In this document: piece after piece, positions 36,831-48,020 of the stretch | Layout of the letters: every line of letters starts with the position of its first letter | Numbering within the stretch: the stretch's first letter is position 1 | Source of the DNA: Eucommia ulmoides | Taxonomy: Eukaryota > Streptophyta > Magnoliopsida > Garryales > Eucommiaceae | Reading direction: 5' to 3' | DNA: 64,000 nucleotides | Assembly (NCBI GenBank): GCA_016647705.1 | Contig: CM028335.1 | Span: 16,947,905 to 17,011,904, forward strand | Program-made: the position numbers and the translations under genes | Notes under the pieces: generated by a model | Seen by the model: the letters and a program-made list of their open reading frames with translations, nothing else | The model's database searches: none | Told to the model about the DNA's origin: nothing

Positions 36831-38311
36831 GGGGCATGCATCATTTAGTCCTAAAATACAAAAGAAATTACCAAATATTCTCATAACTTTTTTTTTGCAC
36901 CAATAAGTCTTTTTGTCTTTTTATGACCAAAATACCCCTCACATGGATGTTGAATGTAACATCAAAATTATTATTATTATTATTATTATTTTTTATGCTA
37001 TTTTTTTCTGACCAAAATACCCTTCATGTGGATGTTGAATGTAACATTCAGTGTTGAATGTAACATTCAGTGTTGAATGTAACATCAATTGTTTGTTTGT
37101 TTGTTTTTTTTTTTTTTTTTTAATGCTATTTTTTTCTGACCAAAATGCCCCTCATGTGGATGTTGAATGTAACATTTAACACCTGTGAGTGTTGAATGTA
37201 ACATCAACTGTGTTTTTTTTTTTTTTTTTTTAATGTTATTTTTTTCTGACCAAAATGCTCCTCATGTGGATGTTGAATACCCCTCATGTGGATGTTGAAT
37301 GTAACATTCAACACCTGTGGATGTTGAATATAACATCAACTGTGTTTTTTTTTTTTTTTTAATGTTATTTTTTTTTTTACCAAAATGCCCCTTATGTGGA
37401 TGTTGAATGCCCCTCATGTGGATGTTGAATGTAACATTCAACACCTGTGGATGTTGAATGTAACATCAACTTGTTTTTTTTTTTTTTTAATATTATTTTT
37501 TTCTAACCAAAATACCCCTCATGTGAATGTTGAATGTAACATTCAACACCTGTGGATGTTGAATGTAACATCAACTGTGTTTTTTTTTTTTAATGTTATT
37601 TTTTTCTGACCAAAATGCCCCTCATGTGGATGTTGAATGCCCCTCATGTGGATGTTGAATGTAACATTCAACACCTGTGGATGTTGAATGTAACATCAAC
37701 TGTTTTTTTTTTTTTTTAATGTTACTTTTTTCTAACCAAAATATCCCTCATGTGGATGTTGAATATAACATCTATTATTCTCTTATTTTTGTATGCAGAG
37801 TAAAATACATATGATATTACATTGAACACCTGTAAATGTTGAATATAACATCAATTGTTCTCTTATTTTACATTACGTTTAGTAACGATTTTATCCTAAA
37901 ATTAAGATTTTTTTTTTTTTGGAACATATAAAAGTGACAAAAAGTGATAAAGTTTGGGATAAAACTGTAATTTATGACGGCGGCGATCGGCGATCGGTGA
38001 CTGGCAACTGGCGGCGGCGGCGGCGGCGACCGGCGACTGGCGGCGGCGACCGGCGACCGGCGGCAGGCGGCTAACAGCGGTGGTACACCAATTTGACAAT
38101 CTTCCTTCTCAATGTAAAACTCATGGGAGGGCATTTCGGTAAGCTCAATCTTCACCATTTTTAAAATAGAACTAATTGATGTAAGGAAAGGTGTTGATGG
38201 GACTAATTGGTAGAAGAAAAACGTGTTGACGGGACTAATCGGTGCAAAGAAAAATCGATGGGAGTAAGTGGTAAATAATTTCTTTTTTTGGGATTAATAG
38301 GTAATTTTCCC
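36831..38311. mobile_element. MULE-type element with palindromic minisatellite core
   Basis: A perfect 9-bp direct repeat TTTAATAAA flanks it (36,822-36,830 and 38,312-38,320). The ends are imperfectly inverted (GGGGCATGCATCATTTAGTC against GGGAAAATTACCTATTAATC, followed by shared AAAGAAATTA and TTTGCACC..TAGTC). The interior is a poly-T minisatellite (36,925-37,860) and a CGGCGGCGACCGG stretch (37,977-38,070). No transposase is present; small frames here are repeat translations. Confidence 0.7.
36925..37860. repeat. Minisatellite with palindromic GTTGAATGTAACATTCAAC word
   Basis: Eight irregular units (85-130 bp) begin ACCAAAATGCCCCTCATGTG. Each then carries GTTGAATGTAACATTCAAC, a palindrome apart from its centre, then CACCTGTGGATGTTGAATG and a run of 10-20 T. 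The palindrome is perfectly placed at 37,294-37,312, for example. Confidence 0.85.
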
Positions 38312-38320
38312 TTTAATAAA

Positions 38321-38722
38321 ACCAAGAAAGCATCAACTAAAAAGAGAGCAATAATAAAGAAATTAAGCCGAAAAAGGGAAAATTGAAACGTAGTGCGCTC
38401 AGGGACTGCCATGATCACATGAAGTCCAAGGGGGCTAAATTGCAATTAGCACTCTTAAAAGTACAATTGTATTTTACTCTTTAATCTTTTGATTTTTGCA
38501 TTTTTTTTTTTTTTTTTTTGTGATATTGCCCCAATTTTGATTTTTTATTTCTAAATCAAGGAAAAGAAAAAAAATGAAGTGGCAAATAAGAAAATAAAAA
38601 AAAGAAGAGAATCAAATAAAACTAAATAAAAACGTTAGGGGTAGAAAGTGAAATTTATTCAAGTCTAAATTGGTATAAGCAATTGATTTCCACTTAAAGT
38701 AAAATGAAGCTTTGAAGCATTG
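38321..38722. other. AT-rich intergenic DNA
   Basis: No gene seen. A poly-T run lies near 38,500-38,520. Confidence 0.5.
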
Positions 38723-39009
38723 CCATGTCATAGGGCTCTCCAAAAAGCCCAAAGCCCATGGGCGGCCCGAAACCCACCTGAGCCCACCGGGCTTGGCCCG
38801 GCCCGAGCCCGAAATTAGGGCCGCCCCGAGCCCGAGCCCATAGGACTTCCGGTCGGGCTCGGGCTTTGAATATTTTATAGGAGCCCGGCCCAGAGCCCGA
38901 GCCCGAAGCCCGAATCTAAGGCCCGTTAATTTATATATATATATATATATTTGAATTATTGGATTTTAAAATAGTTAAAATATTTGTTTTACAAATAGTT
39001 GAGGGAGAA

Positions 39010-39065
39010 GAGATTTGAACATTAGACCTCTCATTAAAGAAATAATCTTACTAACCACTAGGCTA
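39010..39065 (-). other. tRNA-like box A/box B in the left hAT arm
   Basis: On the minus strand TAGCCTAGTGGTTAG (box A like, 39,065-39,051) is followed about 30 bases later by GTTCAAATCTC (box B like, 39,020-39,010). This is the spacing of an internal Pol III promoter. The context is not a functional tRNA: no cloverleaf was found. Confidence 0.4.
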
Positions 39066-39209
39066 TTGGTCTTAGTTATATATTAGTATATTGTGGAAAG
39101 AGTTAAAGAGTAATGTTCAATTGTCAAAATAATTTTAAGTTTTAAAACATTTGTTATCATTTTTTAAAAATATTTTTCATTTAACTAAATCTATTTTAAA
39201 CTTAAAAAT

Positions 39210-39546
39210 TATATATTTTTTGACTTTATTAATGTAAAACTTTATTTTTTTTACTTCATATATATATATATTATTCACTTAATATCTAACATCATTCATT
39301 GTCTTCAATTATTTGCTCTGTTTCGATATCATTAATCTAATTTCTTACTATTATATAATTGATTATTATTTTTAATTGTTTATTTATTTATATTTGATAT
39401 TTGATAATTGCTAACATAAATTTCAATTTGTCTCATTCTTTAAATGATAATTAATATATTCAAGAATTTGAAGTTAGATCCTCATAACCAATTCAATTAT
39501 ATCCAACTCATATATGACTTTATTTATATAAGACTTATTTTTTTTA

Positions 39547-39595
<49 letters not shown>

Positions 39596-40165
39596 TTATT
39601 CACTTAATACCTAATATCCTTCATCGTCTTCAACTATTTACTCCATTTTTTGTAACATTAATTTGATTTTTTACTATTATATTGTTGATTATTATTTTTA
39701 ATTGTTTATTTATTCATATTTGATAATGACTGCATGAATTTCAATTTGTCTCATTCTTTAGATGAGGATCAAGAACTTTGTGAATTTGAAGTTTGATTCT
39801 CATCGTCAATTCAATTAAATCCAAATGATATAAGGCTTTATTAATATAAGACTTAATATTTTTTGATTTTATGTATATAATATATACATATATATATACA
39901 CACACACATATATATTTATTATTATTCATCGAAAATCCTTTACTGTTTTAAATTATTAGCTCCGTTTTCGATAACATTAATTTGATTTCCTACTATTATA
40001 TTGTTGATTATTATTTTTAATTATTTATTTATTCATATTTGATATGACTAACCTGAATTTCAATTTGTCTCATTATTTAGATGAGGTTCATGAGAGGATA
40101 AAAAATTTCATGAATTTGAACTTGGATTCTCATCGTCAATTTAATTAGATCCAATTGAAATACAA
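39210..40165 (+). repeat. Three tandem copies of a ~310-bp AT-rich unit in the hAT-like element
   Basis: Units start near 39,214, 39,525 and 39,833. Each carries TTGATTATTATTTTTAATTG, CAATTTGTCTCATTCTTTA and an (AT)n stretch of varying length. Confidence 0.75.
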
Positions 40166-40449
40166 TTAATACCCCAACTATTATAACATGTGTATCAAGT
40201 CTTTTATTCAATTCTCAAATTTCATTTATTAAGTTTGAAATTTTTAATAGAATACCTATTTTATTTTTTAAACTAAAAATAAATTTTAATAAAGTCAAAA
40301 AAAATTAAGTCTTATATTAATTTATATAAATTTAATTAAAAAATATTTTTAAAAAAAGGATAACATGTTTTAAAACTTAAAATTATTTTAACAATTGAGC
40401 ATTACTCTTTAACTATTTCCACTTGATATGTATACATAACCAAGACTTG

Positions 40450-40505
40450 TAGTCTAGTGGTTTGTATGGTTGTCCTTCTTATAAGAGGTCTAGTGTTCAA
40501 ATCCC
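40450..40505 (+). other. tRNA-like box A/box B in the right hAT arm
   Basis: TAGTCTAGTGGTTTG (40,450-40,464) and GTGTTCAAATCCC (40,493-40,505) mirror the pair in the left arm. A similar GAGATCTAGTGTTCAAAATC phrase lies near 47,391. Confidence 0.4.
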
Positions 40506-40944
40506 TTTTCTCTCAATCATTTGTAAAAAAATATATTTGAATTATTTTGAAAAATAAAAAGCCCGAAATTCGGGCTTTCAAGCCCGAGCCCGTTCAAGCC
40601 CGAGCCCGAAGCCCGTATATCTGAAATGTGTGGGCCTATTGGACGGGCTTGGACTTCCTCAATTCATGCCGGCCCGGCCCTGCCCGAGCCCGACAAGCCC
40701 GTTGACCAGTCAAAGCCCGATGGACCCGGGCCCAGTCGGGCTTCAGTTATTTCGGGCCGGGCAGGCCCGGCCCGGCCCATTGCCGACCCCTACCATGTCA
40801 GGAAACATCCTCAATCACTATATTTCGAAATGACATCTCCCCACTTAAAAATTTCGCCCTCCGGTCTGGTCCAATGAAATTGATTCACAGAGTATCATAT
40901 AATTAATTCAAAATTAATACCTTTACATATTACTTCAACATATT

Positions 40945-41740
40945 TATTACTTATTTCCCTAAAATCATAAATTTCTACCATCATTTAAAAAATATCAGTT
41001 ATTTTGACCAATTTTTTCATAAAAATACGTAAGTGCCCTTCTTTTTAATTTTTTTTATTATTCTTTTACTTTTTCGAAAAATCACTAGCACCTTTTTTTT
41101 TTTTTAAATAATTTTCACTCCTATATTTTTTTACTTTTTTTTTTTTAACAAATTAAAAAAATAACACAAAAAAATGATGCCCCACCTCCCTCTCTCTCTC
41201 TCTCTCCAAATCCGGCATGGTGTCAGATCTGTGCTTGCTGGCACAAATCCATGCTGGATCTAGAGAGAGAGAGGATGAAAAAAAGAAGAAGAAAATGAAG
41301 ATGGAAGAAGATTAAGAATTCTGGTGGGGTGGATTTTTTTTGGCGAGATGGGGGTAGGTTCTTTCAGTGAGGTGGGGTGTGTTTCCAGCGTTGTGGGGGT
41401 AGTTATTATTGTTTCGACGACGAGGGGGTGGGGAGTTTTTTTTTTTTTTTTTTTAAATAAAAGTGTAAAAAATATTATTTTTTAAATAGAGATCTTAGTG
41501 TAAAAAGATAAAGGAGATAAATATAATAAAAAATAAATAAATGCATATTTTGGTATTTTAATTTTTAATCATTTAATTATTTTTAAATTGTTAGGGGTAA
41601 AATTATCATTACAATAAATATTTTATTAATTTTTAATCTATGGGGGAACTAAATGGTAATTGATCAAAAATGATAAAACGATAACTGGTATTCTCAAAAT
41701 GACATGGAAGGTTTATGGCTTTTGGAAAAATGATATGGAG
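40945..41740. mobile_element. Possible foldback MITE
   Basis: The left side (about 40,970-41,040) and the right side inverted (about 41,740-41,640) share TACCATCATTT/CCAGTTAT..GATCAATT-type wording. The middle (41,192-41,275) folds, CTCTCTC..AAATCCGGCATGG against CCATGCTGGATC..GAGAGAG. The arms are weak, so the call is tentative. The rest to 42,030 has no gene. Confidence 0.35.
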
Positions 41741-42029
41741 GTAAATGATAAATACCCTTCATTAGTAAGAAATCTATATGATAAAATAACTCTGTATATA
41801 TTTTGCTTACATATTTTAAAACAATATAAAAGAAAAGAATGTGTTAACCGTCTCCATCATTTCCATTCTTCAAAACTTTCTTTCTTGTCCTAACTATTTT
41901 TAATGAACAAGGATCTACTTTGCCCTAATTTTTTTATTTTTTGTGTTATGTGATCTATGTAATAAAATAAAAAATAGTATACCTTCAATAGATATTTTTA
42001 AGAGACATTATTAGCTATTCGATTTACAA

Positions 42030-42465
42030 ATAGGAAAAAGTTTAATATACATTTTGGAAATATATTTTTAATATTTTATCAAAAATGATTCTTGTATTTG
42101 CACACAATTTTTTAAGTGATCATTCTGTCAAAAAATGAGATTAAATTTAACGGATTTGAGGCCATTCTCGTTCTTGGAGAAACCGGGAAAATGTCGGTGT
42201 GAAGAGAGAGAGAAGAGGGAGAGAGTGTGTGGATTGAAAAGAGGGAAGCAAAAACAAGAAGAAAAAGGAAAAAAAATCTTTTTTACCCCTGAGGTTTACA
42301 TGTGCAAGTCAGATGCCACAAATCCATTAGATTTAACCCACTTTTTGACAAAATGACCACTTAAAAAATTGTGTACAAATACAAGGGTCACTTTGACAAA
42401 AAACAATTGGAGTGCCAAATAGAAAAATGCTTGGAAATACAAGGACTAAAATTGTAATTTGTCTT
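42030..42465. mobile_element. Foldback MITE with ~130-bp arms
   Basis: The left arm (TTGTATTTGCACACAATTTT, then TTAAGTGATCATTCTGTCAA, about 42,090-42,135) pairs with the right arm (about 42,330-42,400, inverted TTGTATTTGTACACAATTTT then TTAAGTGGTCATTTTGTCAA). The arms go on through an AATTTAACGGATTTG stretch. The GA-rich loop (42,190-42,290) has no gene. Confidence 0.65.
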
Positions 42466-43387
42466 TTAATTAATTAAATAATTAATTTTAAAAATAAAAA
42501 TAAAATAAATAGGTCACTAGTTACAATTATATTTTAGATTAACAGATTACAATAAAATTCCTGAATATGAATTGAAATTACATTAAATAAATTGAATAAA
42601 GAAGGTTGGAAAGAAAGTAAATGGAAATAATTGATTAGAAACCACTCACTGCATCGTATTACAAAATTTTCTTTAAGCAGACTTTGCCCCCATAACGGTG
42701 TTGACAGTTTGATCGAGAGTTTGCCAACCAACATACAACAATCAACAATTCCAGTAACTAGCACTGAAAATCAAAAACTTAATGAACAAAAAAGTATAGA
42801 ACCCCTCTCTCTCTCTCGAACAAATACTCATAGAAGATTTAAACACTATTAAAAATTAAGTTGATCGTTTTGTTTAATTGCCTAAATATTAATTTTTTAA
42901 TCCATATCTTTAGACAATTTTACATATGAACACAATTTCAATATTAATCAATCTAGAGATTTGTTATTTTTAAATATCAATCTCAATGTCATTCTACATC
43001 ACATCAGCCAATTACATGATTTATATATTTCAAAGTGGTAGAGTCCCTTTATACCCTAGCAAATGTGCCTATTCCCCCAACTAAAGAATCTCTGGAAAAA
43101 TTAGTGAGTACCCATTTCCCAATGTTTATGTCTAATTTAGGTAATGTTCTAAACAAACACATTCAAGAATTTCTCATTGGCTTACCCTAAATGCAAAAGA
43201 TGGATTCTTTTTTGTCAGTTCCAGATTATTCTTTGTTGTTTGGCCTTTTTTCCACCCTAATAAATTACAGTTTTTTCCCATATAATTATGCTCCAAATTT
43301 CATTTTAGTCCATATACTAATAGTTTGACAGTTTACACCCTCAGTTTATAAAATTGTTTTTTTCTTTGAATTAACAAAGTGCATATA
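42466..43387. other. AT-rich intergenic DNA
   Basis: No gene seen; a CT run near 42,811-42,820. Frames at 42,534-42,852 on both strands look like chance. Confidence 0.5.
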
Positions 43388-43729
43388 TTTAGGGGTAGTC
43401 TTGAGCCTTTCTCAACCCCAAAAGCTATAGTTTATGAGATGAGACTTTCTCTCATACTTATAACCTGACTACTAATCCTTCCACATCTGATGTGGAGTAA
43501 ACCTAACAATCTCCCCTCTCATACTTCGAGTTTTTGGTTGGCTAACCCTCGACCAGTCTCACCGTTTGTGGTTATTGGGTCAGAATTGTTATAAGTTAAG
43601 TTCTGATACCAATCGAGGGTGATCTTTGGTCTCTCTCACCGCAAAAGCTAGTTCATTAGGTGAGGGTTCTCTCACCCTTAGAACCTGACTGTCAATCTCT
43701 TCCATATTTGATGTAGGATAAACCCAACA
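43388..43729 (-). mobile_element. Complete TRIM (terminal-repeat retrotransposon in miniature)
   Basis: All parts of an LTR element fit in 342 bp on the minus strand: a 5' LTR (43,729-43,613) starting TGTTGGGTTTATCCTACATC, a tRNA-Met primer site TTGGTATCAGAACTTAAC directly after it (43,612-43,595), a purine tract GAGAGGGGAGAT (43,520-43,509) and a 3' LTR (43,508-43,388) starting TGTTAGGTTTACTCCACATC. ATATA flanks both sides (43,383-43,387 and 43,730-43,734). It has no coding capacity, as expected for TRIMs. The LTRs differ at many sites, so it is old. Confidence 0.85.
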
Positions 43730-43734
43730 ATATA

Positions 43735-44200
43735 TTTCCTTACCAAGCAAAATATTTGGGAATGAATTGGGCCATGCATATAAAACAAATGTCTTGTTTT
43801 AAGGGCAAAACACCAATGGATAGTACAAGAACTAAACTAGAAATACTGTTAGAATTGAGGGGAATTAAGTATAAATTTTCATGTTTGTTCCATATTAACA
43901 AAAAGAATGGCCAGTAGCCTAGTTGGGACCACATGCATGGTTATATATACAATACCAAGACTGTAAGAGTATATGCTTTTCTGCAAATAATAAGTATTAT
44001 AAGTTAGCTATACAGCCAATGAAGAACAAGTTCCAATGGACCCATTGTGGAAGAGATATATAGTCAGAGAACTGAAAATGATATCATAGAAATCAAACCA
44101 CTAATCTCTGTCCAGATGCATAGAGAGAGAAATATATATAGAGAGAGAGTGGTGCATGGTGCAGCCTGATCATGAACTCGTATCCTTATGTTCTAACCTT
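43735..44200. other. Intergenic DNA
   Basis: No gene seen; GA runs near 44,123-44,150. Confidence 0.5.
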
Positions 44201-44821
44201 TTAGGTTAAATTTCACTTTTCACCCATAAAATTTGGACGCATTTGTAATTTGCTCTGCTGAATTTAACTTGTGTACGTTACTTTTGTTCACTGTAACTCA
44301 TTGAACAGTTCATGCTGTACCATAACTTAAGCAGTCCGAAGGGAGCAAGGTGCAATTGCACGCATGTTTTAGGGTTACAAAATATAATTCCGTCTTTTTA
44401 GCAATTAGACCAATTTGATAGACAAAAATAATTGATCAAATTATCATATAAGCCCCTATATCTCAGCAACTGTGTCGATTAAGCTGCTATACTTTAAATT
44501 ATCTCAATTTACCCTTACATATATTAACTATGTCCATGTAGCCATTTCGTTGCAGTTTTCGTTAGAGTTTCCTTTGAAATCACGTGATTTCCGGTTAAAT
44601 GTAACAAAAGAATTACATTGAAGTCCGCAGTTCAAAAATTCAAGGACTAAAATGAGATGTTTCGAAGTAGATGAGCTAAATAGACAACTGCCAAGCCAAA
44701 AATAAAGAAATAAAAAAAAAAATATATCAGATTATAATGTGCAAAAAAGGAAAAGATTAAAGGAGCAAATGAAGTAATGCAATTGTATTAAAATTTTAAG
44801 GGTGCAAAATGAGATTTACCC
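44201..44821. mobile_element. MULE-type MITE upstream of the CEN gene
   Basis: The left end GGTTAAATTTCACTTTTCACCC and the inverted right end GGGTAAATCTCATTTTGCACCC match, with further similarity inward. Possible 9-bp flanks TCTAACCTT and TCTAATACT agree at 6-7 positions, so the duplication is unsure. It lies about 100 bp from the proposed TATA box of the next gene and could influence it. Confidence 0.5.
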
Positions 44822-44918
44822 TCTAATACTAATGTTTAATTATTGTCTTAGCGCTAGCTTTAATCTAATTAGTGCGTCCATATACCATGAACTTAAAAGC
44901 TACTTAACTCAATCTCAT

Positions 44919-44931
44919 GTATATATATATC
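44919..44931 (+). promoter_or_regulatory. Candidate TATA box of the CEN/TFL1-like gene
   Basis: GTATATATATATC lies about 150 bases upstream of the start codon, with the (TC)n tract between. That is a typical plant 5' leader arrangement. Not proven. Confidence 0.35.
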
Positions 44932-45004
44932 CATCAGGCTTCCACTTTGCTAATTAGGTCAGTATTAGAGACAAGTATTCTGAGTTTAATTTTCATACCC
45001 AAAC

Positions 45005-45008
<4 letters not shown>

Positions 45009-45069
<61 letters not shown>
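45009..45069 (+). repeat. (TC)n microsatellite in the 5' leader of the CEN gene
   Basis: About 30 TC units end seven bases before the ATG at 45,076. In the leader of a PEBP gene this could affect expression and is likely polymorphic. Confidence 0.95.
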
Positions 45070-45070
<1 letters not shown>

Positions 45071-45075
45071 AATTA

Positions 45076-46819
45076 ATGGCAAGAGTATCTGAGCCGCTGA
45101 GTGTTGGGAGAGTGATAGGAGATGTGCTTGACCCTTTCATCCAGACAACAAAAATGTCCATCACTTACAACACCAAGGAAGTCTGCAATGGCCATGAGCT
45201 CTACCCTTCTGCTGTCACCTCCAAACCTAGAATTCAGATCCATGGTGGAGATATGAGAACTTTCTTCACTCTGGCAAGACTTCCTTTCTCTCCTCCCCCC
45301 CCCCCCCAAATTTTGGGATGATTGGTGATTAGTCCCAAATAGTGCGTGTAATATGTTATTAGTCTCATTTAAAATATAAATTTTGATTTAGTTCCTTAAA
45401 TTGGATTTTGCTTGCGTATTAGTACCGCATATGCTCACGCTTGTGTAATGTTAGATATATGTACATGTGTAATAGCCTATAAAAAAAAAATGTACATGTG
45501 TAATATAAGTTACAGGTTACAAATTGTATGTAATTATGTTGCATGTACTTGTGTAATATATATTACATCTAACAAATATTTTACACACAAGTTAGATACA
45601 TGTAACTGCGAGAGTGCAGCGCGTGTATTGGACCTTTCACTTTTTTTAATGCGCAAGACTAAAATGCAAGTTACAATTGCATATGGATTTTTTTAAAAAA
45701 ATTAAGAGTAAAATAAGAGACTTTTCACATAAACACCCTTTATTTTTCTAGAACCCCAATATTAATTTGAATTTTCCTTTTGGTTTTGTTTTTTTTTCTT
45801 CTTCATGGCTTCTCTTTCTATGATCCTATGTTATGTATATAGTGCTAGGGTTATGTTTATGGCATTGGGTTGGCTTTAAATCCTATATTTATTTAATATT
45901 TATTTTTCTTTTTCTTTTTATATATGTTAGGTGATGACTGATCCAGATGTTCCTGGCCCTAGTGATCCATATCTAAGGGAACATCTGCACTGGTAAGATT
46001 TCGAGAACAATTTTTTAAAAATCAGAACCAAAAGTTTGGGTTTGGGTTTTCCAATTTATACCAAGTTTTTTTTTTAGAACAGAACAAAAAATTAGAAATA
46101 AAAATACTCTCGATTTTCCTAAAAGTTATTTTTATAAATTTGGGAGCAAAACTTAGCAATATTTTTTATATTTTTGTTGTAATTTTTCTAAACAAACATA
46201 AATAAGATAGAAAAACACTAAGCAAAGGGATCTAACCAAACACCAAGAAGGTTGTTTGGGTGGCATTTTGTTTTATTTTTTTATTTTTTAAGTACAAATG
46301 GTTGGGGAATGAGAATATGAATATTACATCTTCTACTAAGGAGACACACCAGATAACTATTAGACTACCATACTTGATTGTTTGGATAGCATTTGGTTTT
46401 ATAAAATTGAAAGTTCCAAATTGGAAATGAAAGCAAAAACAAAAAGAGGGAAAAAAAAATTACATTTCCACTATCATTTATATTATAGACAAGTAGTTTC
46501 CTAATCAGTATGAACTAAATTATATATCTTGCAGGATGGTGACAGACATTCCAGGCACAACCGATGCCACTTTTGGTAAGTCTCTCTCTATCTCTCTCTG
46601 TCTGTTATTTTTTTTCCTTTGGTACATATTTTAGGTAGGGGTTTAACTCTAAACTCTCAACAAAGGAGGCTAGTTACATATTCATTAGAATAAAGTGTTG
46701 GGATATCTCTCTATCTGTCACACGTACATATAGACTGAGAAACAGACCTAGAGAGAGACAGCAGGGATTGGTGTTTCCGGCTGTCGACTAGGTTACAGTC
46801 TTTCTAAATAAATAAATTC

Positions 46820-46856
<37 letters not shown>

Positions 46857-47117
46857 GATTGTTGTTTCATGTGGTGGGTATATATTATTCTGACTGCAGG
46901 AAGGGAGGTGGTGAGCTATGAGATCCCAAGGCCAAACATAGGGATCCACAGGTTTGTGTTCGTTCTCTTCCAGCAGAAACGCCGGCAGACCGTTCGGCCG
47001 CCTTCTTCCAGGGATTACTTCAACACAAGGACCTTTGCTGCAGAAAACGACCTCGGCCTTCCTGTCGCCGCCGTCTACTTCAATGCTCAGCGAGAAACCG
47101 CCGCCAGAAGACGCTAA
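45076..47117 (+). CDS. CEN: CENTRORADIALIS/TFL1-like PEBP floral repressor, four exons
   Basis: Exons 45,076-45,273, 45,931-45,992, 46,535-46,575 and 46,900-47,117 (198, 62, 41 and 218 nt; the 62/41 pattern is conserved in the FT/TFL1 family) encode 172 residues. The protein starts [19 protein letters not shown]. It has the PEBP ligand motifs [18 protein letters not shown] (70-87) and GIHR (115-118), and ends [16 protein letters not shown]. His84 corresponds to TFL1 His88 and Asp139 to TFL1 Asp144, the residues that mark floral repressors rather than FT-type activators. CEN/TFL1 proteins bind FD-type bZIP factors via 14-3-3 and keep meristems indeterminate. Intron 1 seems to use a GC donor. 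The start is the only ATG that gives the family N-terminus. Naming CEN rather than TFL1 rests on [14 protein letters not shown] and [20 protein letters not shown]. Confidence 0.93.
45274..45930 (+). other. Intron 1 of the CEN gene with a GC donor
   Basis: Exon 1 must end after CTCTG (codon for Leu66) to keep the frame into GTGATGACTGATCC. The next bases are GCAAGA, which fits the GC-AG intron class, and the acceptor is TTAG. No GT donor fits nearby. The intron contains a C14 run just downstream of the donor. Confidence 0.75.
46819..46854 (+). repeat. (GA)n microsatellite in intron 3 of the CEN gene
   Basis: A GA tract about 45 bases upstream of the exon 4 acceptor. Confidence 0.95.
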
Positions 47118-47238
47118 AATTAAACCCCATATAATATAATATATATACGTACTAAATGCCAAGTTACTAATTTGTGTGATTGAGATTTGAGACAATGGTG
47201 GGATTGAATGTAAGCGTGCGACAAAGGGCCATTGTCAA

Positions 47239-47244
47239 AATAAA
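47239..47244 (+). terminator. Candidate polyadenylation signal of the CEN gene
   Basis: AATAAA lies about 120 bases downstream of the stop codon, followed by AT-rich DNA. Confidence 0.4.
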
Positions 47245-47588
47245 GAAACTTGTAACAACATTATCTATTTTATGATAATATGAGATTTGTACTGTAACTT
47301 AACAAAACAAAAGAGATGTTTGTACTACAAATAGCATATGTTTTAACCAAAGGTCTGTAACTTAACAGTTATCTAGTGTGTTTCTCTAGTGAGAGATCTA
47401 GTGTTCAAAATCTTCTCTCCCAACATTTCTACCAAAAAAACGTGTTGGGAACTAGCGTATGACCAGTGCTTAAATACATGGATGAAAAAAGATAACCTTA
47501 ATTTTCATTTGAGAATATAAATTCACAACCCAAAATAACAAATATCAAAATTAATAATCAACAATTTAGTTATTAACACAAGTAACTT

Positions 47589-48018
47589 CAAATAAATTAT
47601 ATATTTCTACTATAATGACTCTATTTATACAATATTAACCATTTTATCAATTTGAAGAAATTGATAAAATTCCCTCAATTTATATAATATTTCCAAGTTA
47701 TCAATTTCTCTTTTTATTTTGAACTCAACAATAACTGAAACAACAATAATAAAAAAAATCTAGCTATGAACACTTGTTTTATAATGAATAATAATACCTT
47801 AAGAAATTTTGAACACATATTATCAAATAAATAATACATTTCTACTACAATGACTATAAATTTTGAAGAAAATGATAAAAATTCCCTCTATTTATACAAT
47901 ATTTTCAAGTTATCGATTTCTCTTTTTATTTGAACTCAACAATAACTGAAACAACAACAATAAAAAATCTAGCTATGAACACTTGTTTTATAATGAATAA
48001 TAATACTTTAAGAATTTT
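47589..48018. repeat. Tandem duplication of ~215 bp
   Basis: Unit 1 (47,589-47,822) and unit 2 (47,823-48,018) share ATTTCTACTATAATGACT, GATTTCTCTTTTTATTTGAA and AGCTATGAACACTTGTTTTA, with unit 2 missing about 35 bp. No gene. Confidence 0.8.
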
Positions 48019-48020
48019 TG

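Larger units (their letters stand above)
38731..40792. mobile_element. hAT-like foldback element with 8-bp target duplication
   Basis: CCATGTCA on both sides (38,723-38,730 and 40,793-40,800) is an exact 8-bp duplication, as made by hAT transposases. The ends read TAGGGCTCTCCAAAAAGCCC and, inverted, TAGGGGTCGGCAATGGGCCG. GC-rich subterminal GCCCGAGCCCG words are typical of plant hATs. The arms (38,731 to about 39,190 and about 40,325 to 40,792) are long inverted repeats, each with a tRNA-like box A/box B pair. The centre has three copies of a ~310-bp unit. No transposase. Confidence 0.8.

Noticed and set aside
39010-39075. A functional tRNA gene in the hAT arm
   Set aside because: Only box A/B-like words are present. 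No cloverleaf with acceptor and anticodon stems could be drawn.
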